The notes beneath the pieces are model-generated. The model ran no database searches, was not told the DNA's origin, and was given only the letters and a program-made list of their open reading frames with translations. A stretch of 64,000 bases of DNA from Pegea sp. RAD2-039 (lineage: Eukaryota; Chordata; Thaliacea; Salpida; Salpidae): assembly GCA_034620365.1 (NCBI GenBank), contig JAQGEQ010000237.1, forward strand, positions 82,001-146,000. Reading direction: 5' to 3'. The first letter of the stretch is position 1; every line of letters starts with the position of its first letter. Shown here piece after piece: positions 32,921 to 43,185 of the stretch. The translations under genes and the position numbers were made by a program.

Positions 32921-33807
32921 ACTTCATCAAGTAGTTACTGAATGGTTACTTCAAAACAGAAAGTTTTAAATTCTATGTAAATTACAAGAATAAGTTTCTT
33001 GCTGTTTGTTTCCAAATTAGAAATTAATTTTAGAAAAATACCAAATTACTGTTTAGTATAATCAGGTCTGAAATTTTTTATAAGATTGATTAATTTGAAT
33101 GATAAATAGTTTAACAGTTTTGCTTTCATATAATAATCTAAACTAAACTCTTTTTATTAAATTATATTTTAATTTTGTTTGATTTTTAGATTTAATTTCT
33201 AACTTACTTAACGTTTAAGCAATAATAGAAAATTTTGAAAACATTTTTCAAAAATATAACTTTAGAATTGTTTATTTATATCTTAAGTTTTAAAAGAACT
33301 AAATAAAGCGTATTTAAAAAGTTTTTAATAAAAATCTTAGATAGGAAAAAACGATTTAGCGTTAATTCAATTCTATATTTGGTAATTTCTTATTGACTAC
33401 TTAAACTTTTGTAAGCTTACAACAGATCCACATCAAATCAAAAAATTAATTATTAAAATCGAAAGCAAAATATTTTTTTCTTTATTTCCTATCGTTTGTT
33501 TTTTATTTAATTTTCTTTTACAATTAGTTGAATGTGTATTTCATATAATAAAAACATATATTATACTAAAACCAAATTTGTCATAAAAATATCAATTTTT
33601 ACTTATAAAGTAAATAACTTTTATTATTTATCACATAACCAACTTCAAGATAGTTTAATTGATGTAAATAAAATGTAATCAAATTTATGTTTAATTGACT
33701 CAAAACAAAAACGAAAAAAATTTTTTATTATGAAGTAGCTAGTAGATACGAAAATTATTATTTTATATTTTTGGTATAAAAAAGAATAATATTAAATATA
33801 CATTTTT
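32921..33807. other. Spacer
   Basis: Collinear with 23401-24285; nothing coding supported. Confidence 0.5.
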
Positions 33808-34030
33808 GCTTGTTCAATTAGATTCTTATAACATCTCATACTATTTAACATCTTGGTTTGTAAAAACCACTTGGTTTCAGACAAATCTTGTCCTTGGTGG
33901 TTAAGTGGGCTTAGTAGACATGTAGGTAAGAAAGATAGAAGACGTAATCAACCCGGATGTTCCGTTCACAAAAAATTACTGATTGAATTCGTTTTCAATT
34001 CGGCTACAAAACAAACATTAGTTCACTGTT
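33808..34030. repeat. ~220 bp insertion specific to B-block copy 2 (SINE-like candidate)
   Basis: Sequence absent from copy 1, which has only about 30 unrelated bases between the same flanks. It is less AT-rich than its flanks and contains 'gtggttaagtgggctta', a weak A-box-like word. I see no convincing B box or A-rich tail, so a SINE is only a suggestion. Confidence 0.35.
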
Positions 34031-34654
34031 AAATAAACGAATTTATCACATGCTATTTTGTCAATCAAGAAAGTTACTTTTACTCGTTAAACACATATTT
34101 GTTTTACAAAAGTGTACAAGATGCACAATTTGTTATTTAAATTTAAACTTTTGACTAAACCAAGTTGTAAAGTTCAAAAACTTTTTTATTCACTTTTACG
34201 TTGTCTGTCTTACATCTCATTATACTTTTTTTATAATAATAATTATATTTAATACTTTTCTTAGTTTGATAGATTAAAGATTATTAAACAAAATATTATT
34301 ATAAACAGATTTAAAATACTAAAAAGTAAAAATAAAAAATTTTTAAATAATAATTACTTTTAATTTTAATTTTTAATACTGATATATCTTTCAAAATAAA
34401 AGTTTGTCATCAAACAAAAATCTTTGAAGATATTTAGCACTAAACTTTGATGGAACTCTTCATAAAAAAAAATTTGCCAATAAATAGATAAATTTGCTTT
34501 TCTCAGATTTAATAAAAAAATCACAAACTTTTTATTTTTCAAACTTTTATTTAAATGTTTAGTCTGAACTGAAAAAGAATGTAGATTACAAACTTTAATT
34601 TTTTAACAAAAATAAATTATGCAAATTAATATGATCTTAACGAGAGTAAATCTG
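34031..34654. other. Junction between B block and C-type array
   Basis: The first 60 bp match 24313-24372. After that the sequence is AT-rich, and from about 34607 it matches about 47.13 kb ('gcaaattaatatgatcttaacgagag'). Confidence 0.45.
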
Positions 34655-35252
34655 AAGTACTTATTATTTATTGGTGTAAAATCGAAACAAAGTACAGATT
34701 ATCTTTAAGACTTTTTAGTTATTTCAATAAAAAGCTGCAAAAGTTTGTTTAATGTAATTACCTAAAATTATTCAAGACCTAATTTCAGTTTTAATATTAA
34801 AAACTAAACTAAAAAATCTTTTCATTTTAGTCTATATATGAATTTGTAACTTTTAACTTGTTTTCAGTTCAAAAATCAAATTTCAAAAGAAATTGGAGAA
34901 AAATATCGCTGAAGAAGTTATGAAATATCTAAAGATGAAACAACGTTTACAGCATGAAAATGTATTTTTCAAGAGTTATTACCTATAATTATTGAAACTT
35001 TTAATTTTGAATAAGTTAATTTAGTAATTGAAGTTAGGTTGATTAATTTTACTTAAAAATTTACTTAACAATACTAAAGAAAAAAGAATTTACTTGATTT
35101 TTATTTTTAATTTAAAATATAAACTTTCTTTACTTATTAAGTTTATTTAATTACAAATTTTTCACTAAAATCTCATATTAAATTTTATTGTTTTTCATTC
35201 TTAGAAAATTGATAAGCGGATACAAGAACAAAAGGATTCGATCTTATCTTAA
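34655..35252 (+). pseudogene. Orphan 3' end of a 4C-C gene (TM remnant and two tail exons)
   Basis: A piece of TM exon (LIIYWCKIET, to about 34693, followed by a gtacag donor) is followed by a tail exon 34868-34961 (phase 2 in, phase 0 out; KFQKKLEKNIAEEVMKYLKM) and a last exon 35205-35252 (KIDKRIQEQKDSILS, stop). A poly(A) signal lies at 35304. The frames join cleanly, which supports the tail structure of the family. The upstream exons are missing, because the B blocks and tRNA region lie between this end and the matching front end at 8-11.7 kb. Confidence 0.55.
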
Positions 35253-35573
35253 TTAGATGAATGATTTATTTGCAAAAATGTGTTAATATTAAGGTTGTAT
35301 TGAAATAAATGATCAGAATGTTTACCTTAGAAGTAGTTATATAACTTTAGTTATAATAATAACTAAAATAGTTTAAGAAATTACTTATAACTAATCATTT
35401 TAATTAAAAACATTTTTAGTTTTTGCAACAGAGTTTGTTATAAGAACTTACATTCATAAAAATAACTTTCAAACATCACTTGAAACTACCTTAAGACAAA
35501 CTTTAAGACAGAAAACATAGAATCTATTGTTATTCTTATCAATTGTTTGACTAAAGTTCATATTTTTTTAGTG

Positions 35574-35706
35574 CTACCAACTATAATACTTTAGAGGTTT
35601 TAAGCTTTGAGAGTTTTGTTTTTTAAATAATTTTTGAATTTTATTATACCAAAAAAATATAATAGAAATCAAAACTACATCATAAATAATCATTAATTTA
35701 GAATAT
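35574..35706 (-). other. Possible minus-strand terminal exon with hydrophobic segment (unit 2)
   Basis: After an acceptor (ggtttgattttcag) a phase-2 frame encodes 43 residues with a hydrophobic run (MIIYDVVLISIIFFW) and a basic tail ending LKYYSW, stop at 35574. Equivalents lie at about 48054-48185 (frame broken) and 61440-61586 (open, diverged). It may be the last exon of the minus-strand LRR genes, but I cannot find a donor in the required phase. Confidence 0.3.
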
Positions 35707-35929
35707 CTGAAAATCAAACCTTCATTAATTAGCTTTTGGTAGATATAAATTACAGAAGATAAACAAATGAGAAGAAACAATATGTGATTATAACTTATAG
35801 GTTTTATTTAACAAAATATTACAATATTCAAAATCAAACATATAAAACTACAAAAACCAACTAACAGATTAATTAAGATAATTTAATACAAAAAGGAAAC
35901 GAAAATAAAAAATATTTTTAACAATTTTC

Positions 35930-36438
35930 CTGATAAATCAATTATCTTTAGTTGTTGAAAGTCTGAAAAATCTGAGTCTTCATTCAGAGCAGTTAGTTTG
36001 TTGTTTCTTGCTGAAAATTTTTGCTAATTCTTCAAAAGATTTTTACTTGTTATGTTGATTGATTCAATCTTGTTGTCATCTAATATCAGTTTAGCTAGAT
36101 TTTCTAAATCAAAATTTATAAATTCAATATTTTTGAAATTGTTGTTGGTAATCTTTAAAAAGTTCAATTCATTAGAGTTGGTATCAATATCAAGTTCAAA
36201 TAAACTGTTGTTGGAGAGAATTACTGAAGTTACATGTAAACTCTTTGTAAAAAGTGGGAATCTTGTTAATGTAACATCAACACATAAAATGACTCTTGGA
36301 TTTGCATGACAACTTGATAGTTCAGAATCCTCTTCACAAAATCTCTAAAAGTAGAAATTTTATAAAGATTTAAAATATAAAAGATCTTTGTACAGAAGTT
36401 AGTTGACTTGAGAAAGATAATAATAAACAGTTTGTCAT
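35930..36438 (-). pseudogene. Minus-strand LRR copy, unit 2 (truncated, nonsense and frameshift)
   Basis: Possible signal exon 36394-36438 (MTNCLLLSFSSQLTS), a 49-bp intron, then an LRR exon from 36344 reading RFCEEDSELSSC and open through about 105 codons to a TAG (after SKNLLKN). The frame goes on with QKFSARNNKLTALNED up to DLSGKLL and then shifts. No C-cap or anchor follows. It is otherwise very like the plus-strand genes. The frame overlapping on the plus strand at 36052 is a shadow. Confidence 0.65.
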
Positions 36439-37344
36439 CAGCTGACAATTTTAGTAATGCGCCCTTTAGCGGATACAAATTAAATCATTTCGATGATAAA
36501 AAATGTTAAAACGTTTCTATGCTTTTAACAAAGTTTTAAAATAAAACTAGTAAAGTTTTGAATGAAGTTGTAATGTTTATTATATCTTTTTAATGATAGC
36601 ATTTGTGTCAATATCCAAAAACAACTAAGAAATTCCTTAGAAACAGCAACATCATGAAAAGGAAGAAACTTTAAAAACTCTTGGTTCGTTTACATTTCAC
36701 TTTATTTTGCTTTCTTGCAACTTTGGCTTAAACAGTATGATTGTTCAAGATCGAAGCAGGTATTTTAATTATTAGTTATTTTATCAGTTTGTTGTCACAT
36801 ATTTAGGTTTCTTTTTTCTTTAAATAAAACTGTTTTAATCAGTTTTAATCAAGTTAATTTTAATAAAAAGACCTTAATCTTAAAATTTTTAATTAGAAAA
36901 TTATTTTTGGCATAAAAATATACTTCTTGAGATTTTTTTAATAAAAAATTAGTTCAGTTTCTAAGAAAACTAAAATAATTTTTTTAATTTTTTTCTAAGA
37001 GTTTTTCCAAAAATTTTTTTAAACAAAATCTAATGTAAATGCTTTTTCAAAAATAAATGAATACTTTTATAAATTTTTAAATTTGAAAAATGTATATATT
37101 TTCAAAATTTCCTTCAAACTAAAAACTTGTAGATCAATGTGAAGAATATTCAAACGATATTATTTACTATTTAAACTTTTGAACTTTGTTGCAAGTTCTA
37201 TATTTGCATCTGAACAATAATTCTTTTCCTGATAATGAAAATAATCTTTTGTTTCTATTTTCATACTTAACTGTTTTTTTCTGAGAAAGTATATTGTTGC
37301 TTTGATAAAGACAATGTCAGTTTAAAAATATCAACACTTACTAC
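36439..37344 (+). promoter_or_regulatory. Divergent intergenic region with conserved LRR promoter (unit 2)
   Basis: About 0.9 kb. The conserved part is about 37130-37353, with TATATAAAG at 37345-37353. The rest, including the stretch next to the minus LRR with 'ccgctaaagggcgcattac' (reverse strand), is less conserved. It is probably the promoter for the transcript through the leader relic and LRR gene. Confidence 0.55.
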
Positions 37345-37430
37345 TATATAAAGATGCAAAAAAAATTTAAGCAATATCACTAGCTTTTTAGCCTTTACTT
37401 TTCAAACAAAAAATTCAGAAAGAGTCTCTT

Positions 37431-37735
37431 ATGTTTATATACTCGAAAGAGATTAATATTATTTTAATTTTCATAGCTTTCATTTTAAGTGGTAGTAAAG
37501 GAGACAACTGTTATCTTTTAACTGGTTGTGATTGTTCAATTACTTATGTTTCATGTTATAACAATAAGTTGGATAAAATTCCATTAATTCGACAAAGATT
37601 AGAGATTTCTTTGTTAGTTTTGTCAAACAATAACATCACTGTAACCAACATTGATTTGAAATATGATGATTTATAATTTCTACAAATAATCCTAAATTGT
37701 TATTTCTAAAAAATCTTACAAAATTGATAATAGAT
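37431..37735 (+). pseudogene. Decayed leader LRR, unit 2
   Basis: The frame MFIYSKEINIILIFIAFI... has lost the original ATG (now ATT) and starts at an ATG eight codons upstream. It stops at a TAA (37674) after 81 codons, and remnants continue to about 37735. Same cysteine cap (CYLLTGCDCS) as in unit 1. Confidence 0.65.
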
Positions 37736-37920
37736 TACAACAAGTAGGTAGGTTCTTAGAAATTCAAAATATTTTTAGCAACAAGCTCGACTTATTTTTA
37801 GAATTCACAGGAAAGTTTTAAATTGTAAGTTTAAGATGAAATATTAGCTTTGATTGTAAAACAGTAAATTGGTTTTAGAAATAAATCATTTAAATTTTCG
37901 TTTAATGTTTTCACAGAAAA

Positions 37921-38922
37921 ATGACTTTGACTAAAGTTTTTTGTTTATTCTTGATGATAATATCAAATAGTTTTTGTGAAGAGGATTCTGAACTATCAAG
38001 TTGTTATATAATTCCAAAAGTCATTTCATGTGTTAATGTTATATTAACAAAATTCCCACTTTATACGAAGAGTTTACATGTATCTTCAGTAATTCTTTCC
38101 AACAACAGTTTGTTTGAACTTGATATTGATACCAACTATAATAAATTGAATTTGCTAAAGATTACCAACAACAATTTCAAAAATATTGAATTTATAAACT
38201 TTGATTTAGAAAATCTAGCTAAGCTGATATTAGATGACAACAAGATTGAATCAATAAATACAACAAGTAAAAATCTTCCGAAAAATCTTCAACAATTTTC
38301 GGCATGGAACAACAAACTTACTGCTCTTAATGAAGACTCAGATTTTTCAGACTTTCAACAACTAAAGATAATTGATTCATCAGGAAATTTGTTGAAAAAT
38401 ATTTCTTTGTTTTCGTTTCCTACTTGTATTGAGATTTTAGATTTGTCTAATAATGAAATTGAAACATTTTTTTCAGGAAATAATTCCTTACAACACTTTT
38501 CAGTTTTGAAAACTCTGATGTTGAACAATAATCATTTAAAAATTATTCATCAACTTCCACCAAATCTAAAAAGACTTGATCTTTTCAGCAACAAAATAGT
38601 GAATATTGATTTATTGATGTTTGTTATGAATTCTGTAATAACTTTAGATATTCGAAAAAACAATTTAAACTGTACAAAAAAGTTTATTGATGACTATAAA
38701 AGAGTAACATCTAACAAACAAGTTTTGTTTATTTGTGATATTGGTTGCTATACTTGTAAATCCTATTTTATAACCACTAATAATAACACTGATGACCTTA
38801 CCACAAAAGATATCCCTCAACAATACTTTGAATTAGTTTTTATCACAAGTTTTCTTGTACAATTCTTGTTTATTATTTTGTTTGTAATTATAAGTTTGAT
38901 TGTTTATTGTTTAAATGAATAG
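37921..38922 (+). CDS. LRR surface protein with minimal tail (unit 2)
   Basis: 333 aa, single coding exon; the ATG follows a 3' splice site (ttttcacag) by four bases, as in units 1 and 3. Signal peptide about 1-19, cysteine cap (C28, C37), about eight LRRs from residue 54 to 250, C-terminal cap (NLNCTKK, CDIGCYTCKS), Thr/Asn-rich stalk with potential N-glycosylation sites, hydrophobic anchor about 306-329 and a four-residue end (CLNE). A poly(A) signal (AATAAA) is at 38944. It differs from the unit 3 protein at 11 residues. One leucine position of an LRR is Ser (IIDSSGN), which may weaken that repeat. Confidence 0.9.
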   Translation: MTLTKVFCLFLMIISNSFCEEDSELSSCYIIPKVISCVNVILTKFPLYTKSLHVSSVILSNNSLFELDIDTNYNKLNLLKITNNNFKNIEFINFDLENLAKLILDDNKIESINTTSKNLPKNLQQFSAWNNKLTALNEDSDFSDFQQLKIIDSSGNLLKNISLFSFPTCIEILDLSNNEIETFFSGNNSLQHFSVLKTLMLNNNHLKIIHQLPPNLKRLDLFSNKIVNIDLLMFVMNSVITLDIRKNNLNCTKKFIDDYKRVTSNKQVLFICDIGCYTCKSYFITTNNNTDDLTTKDIPQQYFELVFITSFLVQFLFIILFVIISLIVYCLNE

Positions 38923-41900
38923 TTGTTATTCTAGATGAAGTCAAATAAAAGTCAACAGACATTTTCAGCTTATTTTTTATTATAAACATTTTATACAAAT
39001 TTTATAAGACATCTGAACTATTAACAAATAATAATTTTAAGATCTAAGTATTAAAAGGAAATTTCCATTTATTAGTTGTGATAATAAATTTTGATGCACC
39101 ATTTTCTAATCTTTTTTAATTATGTTTGTATCTTTTACTAATGGTTTCTAAGACTTATTTGTAAATAGATTTAATGATTTGATTAAATTTCTTAGACAGA
39201 AATTACTAAAAAACTTTATATTTTCGTCTTTTACAAATGTTTGTAAACATTATGTTTAATTTTTTTATGTAAATAAATTGTATGATGAAAATGAAAGTAT
39301 TAAAATAAATAGCATGAAAATTTAAGTTTTAAAATTCTCTTTTAGCTATGAATCATCACAAATTTATCAAAACCTTTAGCTTTTGTTTTAATTTGAAAAT
39401 TCATTAGTGGTAAAAAAATTTGTGAATATTTTGAATAATCTCAAATAAAAGTTGTCTTTAATCTACGTATAGAATATTTATTAGATAAATAGTATATAAA
39501 AAATGATATATGTAGATATATAAGTAAAGTAAAAAATGACTTAATATTTCTAATTTTTTTTTAGTAAATTAAAAATAAAGTTTTTTGGTATACAACCCCA
39601 AGATTTATGAAACATCAGTACCTTTTTTTATACCTTTAATTTGTTTAATTTTTATCTTTTTAATACTTTTAAATATTGCAGGAGATTAAAGTTTAATAGA
39701 AGCATTTGTTTATTTAAGCATTTGCCAGTTAGTAAAAAAGTATTTAGAATTTAGGCTATGAAAATTAGATTAATAAACACAATTCGATTTCTTCATAATA
39801 CGAAACTAACTTTTTATAAATATTAGAATCTAAAGCAACAGAAAAAGTTTACAAATTTTAAAATAAATTATTATTATGCATTTATTCATATTTTTATTAT
39901 TCGGAATCTTTATTCAAATCAGTTAGTTTGTTTTATATTGTGATAATTGTGAATATTTATTTAGAAGATTTTTATCAGTTGATACAATTAATCTTATATT
40001 GTATTAACTTGATAAATACGTAGGAAATTTAAGATATAAAAACTATAAAAGAATCTTTCGATATATTTTCATACTTTTACAGTTTGTAATAAACACCAAT
40101 CTTAAATTTAGTTCATTTTCTTCTAATTTTTGTCAGTCTAAATAACTTCAAATATTTTTATAGAGAAAAATGTTTTTTGTAAAAAAATGTACATAAAAAG
40201 AACTTAATTTTGTGCAACAATTAAATTTCTAATAATTGTTAGGAAAAAGATGTATAAATAAATATTGTTACAAATACTGTTGTGAGTGAAAAAATATCAT
40301 GTTGCTGTCTACAAATTAAACCAAAATCGATTATAACCATATTTCCTAAAATTATGCTACTAACAAATTATTTTAGAAACTAGTTTGAGATTGAATGATA
40401 TCATCAAGTAGAAATCATCTGCTGAAAGTTAATTAGTTTTCTAAGAACAAATATTTGATCACATGAACTGCTTTACATTTATCACTAAACTTGACTTTTA
40501 AACGACACTCCCTAATCAAAAGTATTTATTTTTTTTTATTTAAAAATTGAATGAAGTAAATTCTAAATTATTTACTCAGTTAAATTTAAGAAATAAAAAT
40601 GGAAGTATAAAATTTTTACAAAATTTTTAATCAGTTATCCTAAATAAACAGAAATCAAACTGACTTTTGACAAAACATGTTTTCAATTAAATTGTATTTA
40701 ATATTATTACGGTGCTTAACATTAATCTTAAAATTTTCAATATACAAATTAAGAAAATATTTACTTTAAAGTTTTGCATGCTGTAGTTAGGATTCACTTT
40801 AATAAGGATTTCTGCAACAGATTATATGTTCTAAACCTTAGTAAGAAAATCTTAAATTTTATTCTTAATCAGTTGATTTCTATTAATTATAAGAGCAAAG
40901 AGATAATTAAAAGGTCTTAAGTATCACAATTTAATATTAATACAAGAAGAATAGAAATACTGTAGAGGCACAGAGAAACATAAATTATGAATCCAAAGTT
41001 TAAATTGACAAATGAGAAAAATTGGCGATTTTACATTTCATTTATTAAAGAAACTACTTAAATCTTGTTGTTTTAACAAAATTTTAAGACATACAAGAGA
41101 TTTTGATGTAGTGATGGATTCGGAAATATAATTCCAAACCATAGCTACTTTTAAAAAAGCTGTTACTCCACTGGATGTTAATAAAACAGAATTTTAATAT
41201 AAAAGATATCATCAAAAAATATCAACTCTTTAAAAAGTGAAAACTAACAAAATTTACGTTTGATCCTTTAAATTCTTTTAAATATTTCACAAAAAGTTTA
41301 AATTAATTATAGTTAGATTTACTTTTAGAATAAAACGAAAATTCACAGAGTTCAAACCAACAGTTCAATAACAAATAATGGAAAGCTTTTGTAAGTTTAA
41401 TAGAAGTATTTTATTTGAGTGATTAATAGTTAGGAAAAATTTGTTTAAAATAATACCCTTAAGTAGCATATTGGCAAATTAAAAAACTTTATCATTATAC
41501 GATACCAAACTTTTATAAAAAGTAGAATCAAAAACAACTAAAAACTTTATGATTTAAAACAAACCGTATTTTTGTTTATATTTTTATTAATTTGTGATAT
41601 TTAAAACTTAATGTGGTTAGTTGTAGAACTAAAAAAGTTAATTCAAATACTTTGTGGATGTAAACTCAATTTTAATTTTGTAAAGTAAATTAAACAAAAA
41701 TGACTATAAGATAGTTTTATAACAAAAGCAAATGTCAATATCTAGTTTAAAATTAAAAAAATGTTGACTAAAGACAAATATATGTAAATATTAAATTAAA
41801 AATTGTATTAACTTTTTCTCTTTTAAGTAAATATCTTTAAATGTTTCTATACAATGCTGTGTTTATTCGAAAAATATTTGAATTAATTTTTAATTTTGTA

Positions 41901-43185
41901 ATTAATTTCTACGAGTTAAAAAGTAAATAGTTTGCAAAAAACATATAAATAGATGAGTACATCATAAAATACTAGTAGAACAGTTAAACTACATTTTATT
42001 GTCAGTGACTGATGTTGCAAAGATATTTTATAATATGATTTTGAAAATAATAATTTTGTTTAATCATTTGAAAATCTGTTGAAGATAAAAAGTAGAAACT
42101 TTTTGTAAAAGTAGCTCAGAAAATATATATAGTTTCATAACTTATTTTATTTAAAGTGTTTTTAAATTTTGAGTTTTAACAATAATTAAATCAATATTTT
42201 GTTCTTTTTCAAAATAAACTAAAAATAAACTTTCTAAATGTTTGGTTAGTTTTTTCTTCTTTTGATGAAACTTCAATTATTAGGTTGAAAGTTAGATTTA
42301 ATCTAAACCATTTATTACTTGATGAAAAAATACGAAAAAAACTTTCTTATAAAATTTGTTTAGTTACCAAATTTATTACGTAAGTTAAAAACGTTTAAAA
42401 AGTTTTTAAAAATCGGTTTTATATTATTAGATTTATTTTTTTGAGTTAATAATTAATTACGTCAACTAAATTATCAAAACAAAACTTGATTAAATACAAA
42501 TTTTCAAAATGATTTTAAAGAGTAACAGTTTACCGCTAACAGTAAAACAAATACTTATTCTGGAAAATATTAATTATTTTACGAGTGATTTTTCAAGATA
42601 GCAAAATAATAAAAACTGTTTTTTTTTAAATTTGTTTTGAAGAAAATAAGGAAACCAAGAGAACTTTTAAAAATAAAAGTTAATTAAGGTTTCTTCTAAT
42701 CACTTTAATTGATGTTTTACATTATAAGAATTAAAATAATACAATGTTAAATGTATTATGCTACGTTATTAAGAGATAGTAGTTTTTATTAGTTTTGCTT
42801 CAGCAAAGATTTTGTACTTTTTTATTCGTAAAATTTATATTATAAGTTTCCCTGAAGTAAATGTAACAGGTTAGATAGAAATTAGATTAGAACATAAACA
42901 TTTATATAAATGAAAAAACAATAACCAATTAACTTGCTTTCATTATTTTTTACTGTTTCCATTAAAAGATTCAGAAAATGATAATTTTATTCATTTCTAA
43001 GTTTAACCTTCTCTTTACAACATCAGTGATTATTTAATGAAGACGAAATAAAAATTTTAAAAAGTAAGAAAAGTTTGATAGTTGTATTAATTTGAAGTAT
43101 TTAATATAATTTATCAGTAGTTCGAAAATGGAATTTACAAATTAATCATTATAAATTACTTTAATTTGTTTAAGATTACAGAACA
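38923..43185. other. Spacer between LRR and 4C-C gene (unit 2)
   Basis: No gene. It holds the recurring module at about 39.65-39.95 kb with a minus LRR remnant (KLTDLNKDSE), the empty site of the unit 3 LINE ('attgtgataattgtgaat', about 39941), the ORF relic at 41012-41197, and segments shared with 0.3-1.6 kb. The last about 1.2 kb before the 4C gene is almost identical to unit 3 and may include its promoter; no TATA box of the LRR type is seen. Confidence 0.5.
41012..41197 (+). pseudogene. Short conserved ORF relic, copy 2 (nonsense)
   Basis: Starts with an ATG like the 55621 copy, but an in-frame TAA interrupts it in the middle (after DSEI). Confidence 0.35.

Larger units (their letters stand above)
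27178..33808. repeat. Segmental duplication, copy 2 (B block)
   Basis: Partner of 17702-24285, in direct orientation about 9.5 kb away. Small indels distinguish the copies. This copy keeps the open reading frame of the 4C-B gene. Confidence 0.85.

Noticed and set aside
36052..36309. Plus-strand frames antisense to minus-strand LRR copies (also 61891-62196 and 62293-62490)
   Set aside because: Low-complexity antisense reading of LRR sequence, without start context, splice sites or conservation of their own.
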